From Actinomyces sp. ZJ308 (GTDB taxonomy: Bacteria; Actinomycetota; Actinomycetes; Actinomycetales; Actinomycetaceae), in the NCBI RefSeq assembly GCF_011752065.1, contig NZ_JAAIJY010000001.1, positions 124,001 to 188,000 on the forward strand: a stretch of 64,000 nt of DNA, given 5' to 3'. Position 1 is the stretch's first letter. Each line of letters begins with the position of its first letter. The notes under the pieces are model-generated. The model saw only the letters and a program-made list of their open reading frames with translations, did not search any database and was not told the DNA's origin. The position numbers were made by a program, and so were the translations under genes. This document shows positions 1-8,863 of the stretch, piece after piece.

Positions 1-1097
1 TGGCGGTCCTGACCCTGCCCTTCCTGGCCGACGCCGTCGCCTCCCTGTGGCGCCGCAGCGCCGGCAGCCGTGGCGGCCGGGCCCTTGTCGTGGCCGGAGC
101 GGTCGTGGCTGTGCTGGTCCTGGTTGTCGGGGCCTGGATCATGCGCAGCTCCCTGGCCTCCGTCCTGGGCTACCAGCGTCCCGCCGGGGGAGTGGCAGGT
201 GCCGTGGCGACACCGGGTCAGGCGCTCATCGACCTGCCGATGTACGGGTCGGTGCCGGGGGCGACCATGCCCGTCGGGATCCTGATCGGTGTGCTCACCC
301 TGGCGGCGGCCTGGTCTGCGCGCTCACGGCAGCAGCGCCCCTGGCTCGTCATGTGGCTCATGGTGCTCCTCCTCCTGGCCCTGGTGGGAGGGCCCCAGTG
401 GATCGGCCGTCAGCTCGGCTCACCCTGGTACCTGCAGAAGGCCCGGATCGCCCCGCTCGCCATTCTTCCCGCCCTCGTCCTCATGGCCCAGGCCGCCGCC
501 GGGAGGCCCGGACTGCGCCTGTGGGAGGAGCTGCGCCGGAGGGTGGCGCGGGTCCACGGGGCGCGGCCGGGGCGGACGGCCGCGGCCGTTCTCGTGGCGG
601 TTCTGCTTCTGCCGGTGGCGGCGCGGGTACCCCTGGAGCGCAACCTCGTCGCCTCCGTCTACGATCCGCAGCGCATCCAGTACGGGACCCTGCTGACCAG
701 GGACGCGATCACACTCATCCAGCGCTCCCGGAGCGTGCTGCCCGACGACGCCGTCGTCATCGGGGCCCCGTCGAGAGGCGCCGCCCACCTGTGGTCCCTG
801 GGCGGGGTCCACGTCGTCTACCCGACGCGCGCCGAAGCCGCACCGGGAACCCCGGAGTCCGAGCTGGTCTCCGCCTGGCCCGCCCTGGGACAGACGGACT
901 CCCAGACCTGCACGCTTCTTGGCCGCCTGGGTGCGAGGTACTTCTACAGCAGCTCGGATGCCACCGCCTCGGGCTCGGCGACCGGTGCCGCCCCGTTGCG
1001 CTGGGACGCGCCCCTGACGCAGGTTCCCACCGAGGGCCTCGAGCTCGTCGACTCCGAGGGCAGCGTCTCCCTGTGGCGCATCACCGCCTGCGACTGA
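1..1097 (+). CDS. C-terminal part of a polytopic membrane protein (DUF6541-like)
   Basis: The reading frame is open from the first bases of the window, so the 5' end is missing. What remains is about 365 residues with several hydrophobic helices (for example around VVAVLVLVVGAWIM and LVMWLMVLLLLALVGG), followed by a soluble tail of roughly 140 residues rich in ordinary globular sequence. Large membrane proteins of this plan in Actinomyces-type genomes are often grouped as DUF6541 and sit near glycan genes; that family name is from memory and only moderately sure. The gene ends in a perfect palindrome shared with the convergent monooxygenase gene. A GTG at 90 could be read as a start but the frame upstream is coding-like. 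Function is unknown; a role in surface glycan assembly is only suggested by position. Confidence 0.6.
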   Translation, partial: AVLTLPFLADAVASLWRRSAGSRGGRALVVAGAVVAVLVLVVGAWIMRSSLASVLGYQRPAGGVAGAVATPGQALIDLPMYGSVPGATMPVGILIGVLTLAAAWSARSRQQRPWLVMWLMVLLLLALVGGPQWIGRQLGSPWYLQKARIAPLAILPALVLMAQAAAGRPGLRLWEELRRRVARVHGARPGRTAAAVLVAVLLLPVAARVPLERNLVASVYDPQRIQYGTLLTRDAITLIQRSRSVLPDDAVVIGAPSRGAAHLWSLGGVHVVYPTRAEAAPGTPESELVSAWPALGQTDSQTCTLLGRLGARYFYSSSDATASGSATGAAPLRWDAPLTQVPTEGLELVDSEGSVSLWRITACD

Positions 1098-1123
1098 GGC
1101 GGCCGGTGGCCACCGGCCGCCTC
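1096..1123. terminator. Bidirectional terminator between convergent genes
   Basis: A perfect 28-bp palindrome (14-bp arms, no spacer, half-site GAGGCGGCCGGTGG) begins inside the stop codon of the upstream membrane-protein gene and lies just before the stop of the facing gene. Position between two 3' ends and very GC-rich arms suit a terminator used from both sides. No T-run follows, as is common in actinobacteria. Confidence 0.7.
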
Positions 1124-1127
1124 GTGC

Positions 1128-1412
1128 TCAGGCCTTGATGTACTGGACCACCGAGGGCGGCTCGGCGGACAGCTCCACCAGCTGGGGCACCAGGGTCGTG
1201 AAGTGCTCCGAGGCGTTGTGGGCATCGACTGCCGCGTCATCGCGCCACGTCTCAAGCACGACGAAGGAGGTCGCATCGTCCCGGGCCACGCACAGGTCGT
1301 AGGCGACGTTGCCCTCCTCCGCCCGTGAGCCCTCGACGAGCTCGGCCGCGAGCACGCGGAACTCCTCGACGGCGTCGGGACGGACGTGGAAGGTGGCGAC
1401 GATACGGATCAT
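1128..1412 (-). CDS. Antibiotic biosynthesis monooxygenase (ABM) family protein
   Basis: A 94-residue single-domain protein with the ABM ferredoxin-like fold signature: an N-terminal strand (MIRIVATFHVRPDAVEEF), a central NVAYDLCVARDD segment and the family-typical FVVLETWRD followed by a helix with HNASEHF. Small ABM proteins dimerise and include putative quinol monooxygenases and heme-degrading enzymes; which reaction this one performs cannot be told from sequence. A good ribosome site (AGGAGA) lies about 6 bases before the ATG. It is downstream of hicAB on the same strand with a 34-bp gap and may be cotranscribed, though no functional link is obvious. Confidence 0.85.
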   Translation of the reverse strand: MIRIVATFHVRPDAVEEFRVLAAELVEGSRAEEGNVAYDLCVARDDATSFVVLETWRDDAAVDAHNASEHFTTLVPQLVELSAEPPSVVQYIKA

Positions 1413-1446
1413 GGGAGTCTCCTGTCTGTGATGAGAAGTGGGCGCT

Positions 1447-1788
1447 TCACGAGGCCGCGGCCAACTTTCTCACAACATACTGATTCAAGCTGATGGACTG
1501 CTCCGCCGCCTCCATCGCCAGACGTCGATGGAGGTCCTCGCCGAGACGCAGCTGAAACTTCCCCGAGTAGTGACGAGTCGATAGCGGCTCCGGCACGACC
1601 TCGTCCGAATCGAGTAGGTCAGAGACCACCTCACTGACAAGGCTGCGCAGACCGGACAAGGCGAGCTCGGGAGTGTCAGCAAGCCAAGACAGCGAGGGGA
1701 ACTCAATGCAGGTGGCCACGAACTCGTCATCCTCCGCTGACCACGTGACGCGGAAGCTGTACCGAGCAGTGTCGATCGTCGTGCTCAT
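1447..1788 (-). CDS. hicB: HicB-family antitoxin
   Basis: A 113-residue antitoxin of the HicAB type II toxin-antitoxin family. The N-terminal half (YSFRVTWSAEDDEFVATC, then EFPSLSWLADTPELAL) is the degenerate RNase H-like HicB fold that binds the toxin; the C-terminal part (KFQLRLGEDLHRRLAMEA, SLNQYVVRKL) looks like a ribbon-helix-helix DNA-binding domain, which would allow autoregulation. The start overlaps the stop of hicA by ATGA, the usual translational coupling. A matching palindrome lies upstream of hicA. Confidence is high because both partners are recognisable and adjacent. Confidence 0.88.
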   Translation of the reverse strand: MSTTIDTARYSFRVTWSAEDDEFVATCIEFPSLSWLADTPELALSGLRSLVSEVVSDLLDSDEVVPEPLSTRHYSGKFQLRLGEDLHRRLAMEAAEQSISLNQYVVRKLAAAS

Positions 1789-2033
1789 TTCTCCGCCTCC
1801 TTCTTCTGGACCGCAGTGAGAACCTGTTTGACCTGGTAAGGCTTTGCCTGGCCATGGTCATTCTGGATGTTGACGCGAGGGTCACCGGGCCAAGGAGTCT
1901 TGAAGACTGCGTGAGAGCCACCGGTCTTCCGAGGTTCTCCGAAGTAGTGTTCACAGACCTTCATCAGCTCGGTATATGCGATACTGCGTGGATTCTCCTG
2001 CATCTTGGCAAGGATCTTCGCAACGCTCGGCAT
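1785..2033 (-). CDS. hicA: HicA-family mRNA interferase toxin
   Basis: An 82-residue protein of the HicA family, a small double-stranded-RNA-binding-fold ribonuclease that cleaves mRNA during translation. The key catalytic histidine sits in GGSHAVFK, followed by the typical basic and aromatic C-terminal strand and helix (KPYQVKQVLTAVQKK). The start chosen is the ATG at 2033 (MPSVAKIL). An ATG at 2051 would add six residues but lies inside the operator-like palindrome, so it would put the operator in the coding region. No clear Shine-Dalgarno precedes 2033, and TATCAT seven bases before it could be a -10 of a leaderless transcript. The gene follows the DUF6020-like gene on the same strand after 24 bp. 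Confidence 0.87.
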   Translation of the reverse strand: MPSVAKILAKMQENPRSIAYTELMKVCEHYFGEPRKTGGSHAVFKTPWPGDPRVNIQNDHGQAKPYQVKQVLTAVQKKEAEK

Positions 2034-2040
2034 CCCAGAA

Positions 2041-2060
2041 TGATACCACATGCGGTATCA
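2041..2060 (-). promoter_or_regulatory. Operator-like palindrome of hicAB
   Basis: Inverted repeat TGATACC-N6-GGTATCA (9 of 10 positions paired over 20 bp). It lies 8 bp upstream of the hicA start and overlaps the stop codon of the upstream membrane-protein gene. On the minus strand it contains TATCAT, which could serve as the -10 element. HicB proteins with a ribbon-helix-helix domain bind such repeats, so autoregulation is a reasonable inference. Confidence 0.6.
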
Positions 2061-3839
2061 GTCGTGAGGGGTGTCGTGCGTGGCTGCCGGCTCCCAGACA
2101 GTCCGGTCGGTGCCCAGCAGGACGGCGAGCCCGATCGGCACCACCATGATGATGGGCGCCATGTAGCGGAACGGCGTGACGGTGGGCGCCGCGATCATGA
2201 GCGTCGCCCACAGCAGGATCATGGGGGTGTAGATCGCCACCCACTCGCGCCTGCGGGCGTAGACGAATCCGGTGACGCTCAGCGCCATCACCCACATCCA
2301 GGTCCCCTGGCCCGGCGTGGCCTCCATGCCGCGCACGACGGCGTCGCCCACCGGGCGCAGAGGCCTGGGCAGGAGCGAGTGGTTGACCACGCCGGCGCTG
2401 GCGTAGCTGCGGATCAGCCGCTCCCGGTCGGCCGGGTGGTTCGAGACCGCGGAGACGAAGCGGGACTGCCCGTCGGTGCGGATCGGGTCGGCGTCGAAGC
2501 GCCACAGGTTGGCGGTCTGGATCAGGAAACCGGTGACGAAGGGGCGGGGGCAGGCCACCAGCGCCCGGCCCCAGGCGGAGAGGAACCGGCCGCGGTTAGC
2601 ATCGAGGTAGGCGGTGTTGAAGGCCTTGGCGTCCTTGACGGGGTCGACGCTGGTGGGCCGGTAGACCTGCTTCCAGACGGCCGGCTCCAGGACGGCGTCG
2701 AAGACCCTCCGACTGTCGTCCGGCAGGCAGTCGGGGTCGTGGACCTGGGTGTAGCCGACCATCTGCAAGGGGATTCCCAGCGCCTCCTCGGCATGCGCGG
2801 ACTGCGCCGTCGTGGCCGGTGGAACGACGATGAGCACCAGGGCGACGGCGCTCGCCGCCACCGCCCGGCGCAGGTGCGCCCGTGACCACCATGCCACCAG
2901 AGCCAGGATGACCAGGACCACCGGCAGAGCGTTGTTGCGCATGAGTGCGAAACCGGCCAGCACCGCCACGACCACCATGGCGCCGCGCCCGCTCAGCAGC
3001 ACCCGCCCGGCGCTGGAACGCACCACCAGCAGCACCGGGATGAGCAGGGTGGCGAACAGGGAGAATGCCGCGTCCTTGACCACGGCGAAGGAGTAGTCGG
3101 CCACCAGCGGCATGAGCGCGCAGTAGGCGATGAGGAACCCGCTCACCCGACGTGAGGCGCCTCTGCGGTCCAGGAAGACGACGACGACGCTCACGCAGGC
3201 CGCCCACAGCAGCATCTGTCCCACCGACAGCAGCACGACGCCGACCACGTCGCCCCCGACCAGGCGCCCCAGTCGGAACAGGCCCCCGACCGTCAGGGTG
3301 TAGGTGATGGGGTGCTGGGCCCCGGCGCCGGTGGGATTGCGCAGGATCCAGGCCGTGTCGTTCATCGAGGCCATCGGCCACAGGTGCGCGTACAGGAGGG
3401 ACCAGCACACCAGCGGCACCAGGAAGGCCGTCAGCGCCAGGTGCCGGCGGGCCGACCTCCCCGTGCCCGGGGGCACTGCGCCCGGCGTCCCGTCGCCTGA
3501 CGGTTCGCCGTCGTCGTTGCGGGACCCGCGAGCCCGACGCCGCACGGTGAGGTCGACCAGTGCCAGGAAGCCCCAGCACACGGCGCCGCTGAGAACCAGA
3601 GCCGCCAGGAGCCGCACCGGGCTGAAGGCGGTCCTGAGGATCACCCCGGACTCCGGCTGGAACCGACCCACCACCTGGGACGCGGCATCCACCGCCGCGA
3701 AGACGGTCGCGAAGAGAGCAGCCACCACCGCCCGACGTCGGCGAGGGCTCCCGCTCAGCGACCCCTGTGAGGATCCCGCCGGGGCGCCGGGACGGTCGGA
3801 TCGATGGGAGGAGGGCCGGGGCGGCGAAGGCAGTGGCAC
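2058..3839 (-). CDS. Polytopic membrane protein, DUF6020-like (GT-C-type topology)
   Basis: A 593-residue protein with about a dozen predicted membrane helices. The first 35 residues are basic and low-complexity, then a helix (VVAALFATVFAAVDAASQVV). An extracytoplasmic loop holds MNDTAWILRNP and GAGAQHPITYTL, the short-motif style of the DUF6020 membrane proteins found with wall-glycan genes in actinobacteria and firmicutes; these look like GT-C glycosyltransferases but activity is unproven. The C-terminal half carries a large soluble loop (residues about 350-490) and then two to three helices. The GTG at 3839 is used; inner starts are possible because the first 35 residues are poorly constrained. 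It is divergent from the GT2 gene at 3967. Confidence 0.65.
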   Translation of the reverse strand: MPLPSPPRPSSHRSDRPGAPAGSSQGSLSGSPRRRRAVVAALFATVFAAVDAASQVVGRFQPESGVILRTAFSPVRLLAALVLSGAVCWGFLALVDLTVRRRARGSRNDDGEPSGDGTPGAVPPGTGRSARRHLALTAFLVPLVCWSLLYAHLWPMASMNDTAWILRNPTGAGAQHPITYTLTVGGLFRLGRLVGGDVVGVVLLSVGQMLLWAACVSVVVVFLDRRGASRRVSGFLIAYCALMPLVADYSFAVVKDAAFSLFATLLIPVLLVVRSSAGRVLLSGRGAMVVVAVLAGFALMRNNALPVVLVILALVAWWSRAHLRRAVAASAVALVLIVVPPATTAQSAHAEEALGIPLQMVGYTQVHDPDCLPDDSRRVFDAVLEPAVWKQVYRPTSVDPVKDAKAFNTAYLDANRGRFLSAWGRALVACPRPFVTGFLIQTANLWRFDADPIRTDGQSRFVSAVSNHPADRERLIRSYASAGVVNHSLLPRPLRPVGDAVVRGMEATPGQGTWMWVMALSVTGFVYARRREWVAIYTPMILLWATLMIAAPTVTPFRYMAPIIMVVPIGLAVLLGTDRTVWEPAATHDTPHD

Positions 3840-3925
3840 GGGCGTTGATCTCCAGTCCGGGGACGCATGAGAAGCGCATCAGCACCCGCACCACCGGCAG
3901 AATCACCGGCCGAGGCGGGTGCCGC

Positions 3926-3931
3926 TAGAAT
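3926..3931 (+). promoter_or_regulatory. Possible -10 element for the GT2 gene
   Basis: TAGAAT in the 127-bp divergent gap, 35 bases before the GTG start at 3967. No good -35 hexamer is seen at the right distance, so this is only suggestive. Confidence 0.3.
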
Positions 3932-3966
3932 AGCGCCTGCTCGGCTCCCGTCCTGATTGGAACCAG

Positions 3967-4926
3967 GTGGATCTCTCCAACCTCGACATCGCAGCGATCG
4001 TCCCGTGCTACAACGAGGAGGGCGCGATCGAAAAGGTCGTCACCGACCTTGTGACGGCCGTTCCCACGATGCACGTCTACGTCTACGACAACTGCTCCAC
4101 CGACCGCACCGCCGAGGTCGCCGCAGCCGCCGGCGCCATCGTCCGCCGCGAGGAGCGCAAGGGCAAGGGCAACGTGGTCCGCCGGGCCTTCGCCGACGTT
4201 GAGGCCGACATCTACGTCATGATCGACGGGGACGACACCTACGAGGCCGCAGCCCTGCCCGGCATGATCGAGACTCTCCTGCAGGGCCCCTACGACCATG
4301 TCCTCGGCGTGCGCCGCGACGTGCAGGAGAAGAGCTCCTACCGGCCCGGCCACGAGGCCGGCAACAAGGCCTTCAACCGCCTGACCTCCCGGGTCTTCGG
4401 CACCCATGTCACCGACATGCTCTCCGGCTACCGCGTCTTCTCCCGCCGATTCGTCAAGTCCTTCCCCGCCATGAGCCGCGAGTTCGAGATCGAGACCGAG
4501 CTGACGGTCCACGCCGCCACCCTGCGCGTGCCCCAGATCGAGGTCCCGGTCGGCTTCAAGGAGCGCGCCGCCGGCACGGAGTCCAAGCTCAACACCTTCT
4601 CCGACGGGTTCAAGATCCTGGGCCTCATCGCCCGCCTCGTGCGCGACGAGCGCCCCATCCTCTTCTACGGCACCCTGGGGGTCCTCACCTGGTTCCTCGC
4701 CATCGTCCTGGGCGTCCCGATCGTGTGGCACTTCCTGGAGTTCGGCAACGTCCCGCGCTTCCCCACCCTCTTCCTGAGCATCGGTCTGGTGACCCTGGGA
4801 TTCCTGTGGATGATGCTCGGGGTCATCCAGTCGGGGCTGCGGCGCTCGCGGGCCAACGCCGCCCGCCTGGCCTATCTCACCTACCCACCGGTGCCGTCGG
4901 CCGGGGAGGACGGTTCAGTCGGCTAA
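3967..4926 (+). CDS. Family 2 glycosyltransferase, polyprenyl-phosphate sugar synthase type
   Basis: A 319-residue GT-A enzyme. Residues 1-220 are the catalytic domain: nucleotide-binding start (IAAIVPCYNEEGAI), the loop NCSTDRTAEV, GKGNVVRRAF, and the metal-binding DGDDTYE near residue 88. The acceptor-side motif LSGYRVFSRRFVKSFP is typical of dolichol-phosphate-mannose and GtrB-type enzymes. Two C-terminal helices (residues about 225-285) anchor it in the membrane. It probably loads a sugar onto a polyprenyl phosphate for use outside the membrane by a GT-C enzyme, of which the window holds several. The sugar is unknown. It starts with GTG and is followed at once by a lipoprotein gene. Confidence 0.82.
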   Translation: MDLSNLDIAAIVPCYNEEGAIEKVVTDLVTAVPTMHVYVYDNCSTDRTAEVAAAAGAIVRREERKGKGNVVRRAFADVEADIYVMIDGDDTYEAAALPGMIETLLQGPYDHVLGVRRDVQEKSSYRPGHEAGNKAFNRLTSRVFGTHVTDMLSGYRVFSRRFVKSFPAMSREFEIETELTVHAATLRVPQIEVPVGFKERAAGTESKLNTFSDGFKILGLIARLVRDERPILFYGTLGVLTWFLAIVLGVPIVWHFLEFGNVPRFPTLFLSIGLVTLGFLWMMLGVIQSGLRRSRANAARLAYLTYPPVPSAGEDGSVG

Positions 4927-4929
4927 TCT
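4924..4929 (+). promoter_or_regulatory. -10 element of a probable leaderless transcript (lipoprotein gene)
   Basis: TAATCT lies six bases before the ATG at 4936, the spacing expected if transcription starts on the A of the start codon. Its first bases are the stop codon of the preceding gene. No Shine-Dalgarno is present before this ATG. Confidence 0.5.
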
Positions 4930-4935
4930 TGTGAC

Positions 4936-5511
4936 ATGGGTCCCCGTCGTGCCGTCCGTGCCTGCCTTGTCACATCCCTTGCCCTCATTGCGACCGCCTC
5001 GCTGGCGGCCTGCTCATCATCGGCGTCGAAGGCCCAGGCGGTGGCCTCCACCCCAGCACAGACCGCCCCCGTCGGTCCGCCGGCCACCTCGGCCCCCAAC
5101 ACCCAGTGCGAGCAGATGGACGCGGTCCTCGTCGAGGCTCTGGACCAGACTCCCGAGGGGCAGGCGTACACCGGCCTGCCCAAGGGGTCGAACAGTGAGG
5201 ACGTCCAGTCCGCCTGGAACACGTTCACCCAGGTCCTGGAGACCGACTACCACGCCCGGTTGCAGTCGGCTGCCGGCAGTGACGTCACTGCGGCCAGTGC
5301 CGTGACCGCTTTGACCACATACACCACCGCGACCAACCGGCTCGCCGGCGGGCAGATTCCGGAGTTCAAGGATGAGGCGCAGGCCGAGGAGGACATCAAA
5401 CTGGGACGCACCCCGGAGCCCAACCCCGAGTACCAGAAGACCGTGGAGGCGCGCACCAACGCCCACGTGGAGCTGAGCACCTGCATGCCCCACTGGCCGG
5501 TCACCTTCTGA
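4936..5511 (+). CDS. Putative lipoprotein
   Basis: A 191-residue exported protein. The signal sequence has a basic start, a hydrophobic stretch and a lipobox ending LAAC at Cys26, which would be lipidated and anchor it to the outer face of the membrane. A Ser/Ala/Pro/Thr-rich linker (residues 27-55) leads to an all-helical-looking domain with two cysteines (NTQCEQM and LSTCMPH) that could form a disulfide. No family was recognised. The gene follows the GT2 gene after 9 bp but seems to have its own leaderless promoter. Function unknown. Confidence 0.75.
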   Translation: MGPRRAVRACLVTSLALIATASLAACSSSASKAQAVASTPAQTAPVGPPATSAPNTQCEQMDAVLVEALDQTPEGQAYTGLPKGSNSEDVQSAWNTFTQVLETDYHARLQSAAGSDVTAASAVTALTTYTTATNRLAGGQIPEFKDEAQAEEDIKLGRTPEPNPEYQKTVEARTNAHVELSTCMPHWPVTF

Positions 5512-5540
5512 CGACCCCGTGCCTGACATCCCGAGGCGCC

Positions 5541-5554
5541 CCGGCCCGGGCCGG
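5541..5554. other. 14-bp self-complementary sequence between convergent genes
   Basis: CCGGCCCGGGCCGG is a perfect palindrome without a loop in the 54-bp gap between the lipoprotein gene and the facing NlpC/P60 gene. Neighbouring GGCCCG and CGGGCC blocks could form a short hairpin. It may act as a terminator, but GC-rich chance palindromes are common here. Confidence 0.3.
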
Positions 5555-5565
5555 TTGCGGGCCGA

Positions 5566-7326
5566 TCACGGGAAGGGGCGCACGACGTCGGAGGTCATGT
5601 TGCCCCAGCCGTAGGAGACCGTGATGTGGTCGACCCGGGCCGGCCGTCCCATCCAGTCGGTGTGGATCACCTGGTCGCCTCCCAGATAGATGGCCACGTG
5701 AGTGACCACACCGTTGGAGGTGTAGAAGATGAGGTCGCCGCGCTGGCGCTGGCTCAGCGGTACGTGCATCATCTGCGGGTGCCGGTAGAGCTCCTGGGAG
5801 GTGCGGTAATCGGGCCATCCATGCTTGATCACGTTGATCGGCTGCGGGTCGAGCCCCGCCCTGTAGAGGGACTGGAGCACCAGCCCCGAGCAGTCAAAAC
5901 CCAGACCGTAGGGGCCTGCCCCACCCCATGTGTAGCTGGAGCCGATCTGGTTCCAGGCGTAGCCGATCATGGCCTCGATACGCTCGCCGCGGGTCGCGCT
6001 CAAGGATGTGGGGGGCTCCTGGTGCTGGTCCACCCACCAGGAGAAACCCGTGTTGAGCGCGTTCCAGGTCGACTCGTCCACCACTCCGGTCTGGGGCAGA
6101 CCCGCTCGGCGCTGGAAGTTGCGTACCGCTGAGACGAAGGACGCGTCAACGCTGGCGAGCTTGGTGGAGTGCCACAGACCCAGGCGCTGCTGAACGATAC
6201 GAACCTTGACGCCGTTCATCCCCCAGGTGAGTGCGTTGGTCGACCATCCCAGAGGGGTGATCGATGCGACCGGCTGCAGGTAGCCCGACGGCGCCTGATA
6301 GCCGATCCACGCCCCGGACGGGGCGAAGGACTGTGAGGTGCCGTTGATGGTGCGCGTCCCGGTCACCATGGCCCCGCTGCCCGGGTCCAGGTAGTACCAG
6401 GTGGCCCCGTCCTTGAGCCAGTCCGTGGCCATCGCCCCACTGGTGGGGTTGAGGTAGTACCAGCTGCCGCCCACCTGGAGCCATCCGGTGGCCATGGCGC
6501 CCGAGCTCTGCAGGTAGAACCAGTGCCCGCCCGTACTCAGCCATCCGGTGGCCATGATGCCGGTGGTGGGGTTGAGGTAGTACCAGGTGCCGGCGTCCTG
6601 GACCCAGCCGTGGGCGCGTACGCCGCTGGGGTGGTAGAAGCGCCAGCCGTCGGCCTGTTGGAGCCAACCGGTGACCATGGCGCCGTTGCTGCGCATGAAG
6701 TAGGTGGCGCTGCCGTCGATGAGCTCGCCGGTGGCCATGATGCCGGTGGTGGGGTCGAGGTAGTACCAGGTGCCGGTGTCCTGGACCCAGCCGGTCGATC
6801 GGGCTCCGGAGGCGGCCAGGTGGTACCAGGACTGTCCGTCCTTCCACCAGCCGGTCAGCATGTTCCCGTCGTCGTCGAATCGGTAGACCGCACCGTTGAT
6901 CCGGGCCCAGCACGACCGTGCGAGGCTGCCGTCCTTGCTCCGCCACTGCCACCTCTGACCGACGGCGACCCAGCTGCCCGTACCGGTGAGATCCGTGATG
7001 CCGTCGGCCGGAGCAGCAGGGGGTCTCCGTTCGGGGGCGGCCGCCCCGTCCTCAGCGTTCGCCCGGTCTTGCGCCTCGGGGGAGGCGGTCTCAGACGGCT
7101 CAGCAACGGGTTTGTCATGCGGAGTAGCCGACGGCTCGGCGTCAGGGGCGGCGGCGGTGGCTGCAGGGGGAAGGGGCGTTGCCGTCTCCTGCGCCTCGGG
7201 AGACTCGGCGGCCCAGGCGTGGGCCGTGATGGGCGCCGGCAGGCCGACGACGGCCGGTCCTGTCAGGGCGATGGGGAGAAGCATGAGCATGCCGGTGCGC
7301 ACCGTTGCGCCATGTGGAGTTTTCAC
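5566..7326 (-). CDS. Secreted NlpC/P60 endopeptidase with choline-binding-type repeats
   Basis: A 586-residue exported wall hydrolase. After a signal peptide (to about residue 40) and a Pro/Ala/Glu linker come roughly ten repeats of the plan G-W-x-x-x-x-G-x-W-Y-Y-L-x-P-x-x-G-x-M-A-T-G (residues about 120-340), the CW_binding_1 class that binds choline in pneumococcal proteins. A peptidoglycan-binding domain follows (VKVRIVQQRLGLW, FVSAVRNFQRRAGLPQTGVV). The C-terminal NlpC/P60 domain has the catalytic Cys near 479 in GFDCSGLV and His near 543 in VTHVAIYLG, with GDLIFY between. It would cut peptide stems of peptidoglycan. GTG start at 7326, with a -10-like TATTCT seven bases upstream and no Shine-Dalgarno, so possibly leaderless; inner ATGs at 7290 and 7284 are alternatives. 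Confidence 0.9.
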   Translation of the reverse strand: MKTPHGATVRTGMLMLLPIALTGPAVVGLPAPITAHAWAAESPEAQETATPLPPAATAAAPDAEPSATPHDKPVAEPSETASPEAQDRANAEDGAAAPERRPPAAPADGITDLTGTGSWVAVGQRWQWRSKDGSLARSCWARINGAVYRFDDDGNMLTGWWKDGQSWYHLAASGARSTGWVQDTGTWYYLDPTTGIMATGELIDGSATYFMRSNGAMVTGWLQQADGWRFYHPSGVRAHGWVQDAGTWYYLNPTTGIMATGWLSTGGHWFYLQSSGAMATGWLQVGGSWYYLNPTSGAMATDWLKDGATWYYLDPGSGAMVTGTRTINGTSQSFAPSGAWIGYQAPSGYLQPVASITPLGWSTNALTWGMNGVKVRIVQQRLGLWHSTKLASVDASFVSAVRNFQRRAGLPQTGVVDESTWNALNTGFSWWVDQHQEPPTSLSATRGERIEAMIGYAWNQIGSSYTWGGAGPYGLGFDCSGLVLQSLYRAGLDPQPINVIKHGWPDYRTSQELYRHPQMMHVPLSQRQRGDLIFYTSNGVVTHVAIYLGGDQVIHTDWMGRPARVDHITVSYGWGNMTSDVVRPFP

Positions 7327-7339
7327 AGGACACAGAATA

Positions 7340-7373
7340 CCGCCTGGACAATCACTGTGTATTGTCCAGGCGG
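7340..7373. terminator. Perfect 13-bp inverted repeat between rmlB and the NlpC/P60 gene
   Basis: Arms CCGCCTGGACAAT and ATTGTCCAGGCGG enclose an 8-bp loop. The hairpin lies 66 bp after the rmlB stop and 13 bp before the start of the next gene on the same strand. It could terminate rmlB transcripts or be an operator for the hydrolase gene, since the -10-like TATTCT abuts it. No T-run follows. Confidence 0.5.
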
Positions 7374-7438
7374 CTGTCGGGAGTGGTTGGGTGAACCGAC
7401 GGTTCTGGTGGTCGTCAGGCAGTCACTTCGCCGGGCGG

Positions 7439-8606
<1,168 letters not shown>

Positions 8607-8638
8607 ATTGCAACGGAGGAGCCGTGGCGTGGCGAAAC

Positions 8639-8652
8639 CTTGATCTGTCAAG
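8639..8652. promoter_or_regulatory. CTTGA-N4-TCAAG inverted repeat
   Basis: A 14-bp inverted repeat. The same half-sites with the same spacing occur upstream of whiB, inside a longer repeat at 48896-48919. It might be a shared regulator site, but the core is short enough to occur by chance. Confidence 0.3.
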
Positions 8653-8863
8653 AAAAAGATGCGATCTGCAGGGCGATGAGGGCGGTGGAGGGGTCCGGGG
8701 GAGGGGCGATCGCAGTCAAGCTCTCCAAAATTATCAGTAAACTATCATTAATCTCTCGGAAACTATTCAGGAATTAAATATCGTCCATCTCGAGGGAGCG
8801 GCGTCGGCAGCTGCGGTGGTGAGGCTCGATCGGCGCCAGTCGGCATCACCCCAAAGGAATCCC

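Noticed and set aside
1854-2885. Plus-strand frame (343 codons) overlapping hicA and the membrane-protein gene
   Set aside because: Opposite two recognised genes; composition is Gly/Arg/Asp-rich without a domain.
5541-5554. CCGGCCCGGGCCGG as an operator
   Set aside because: A loop-free GC palindrome is frequent by chance in such DNA; only the terminator idea was kept, at low confidence.
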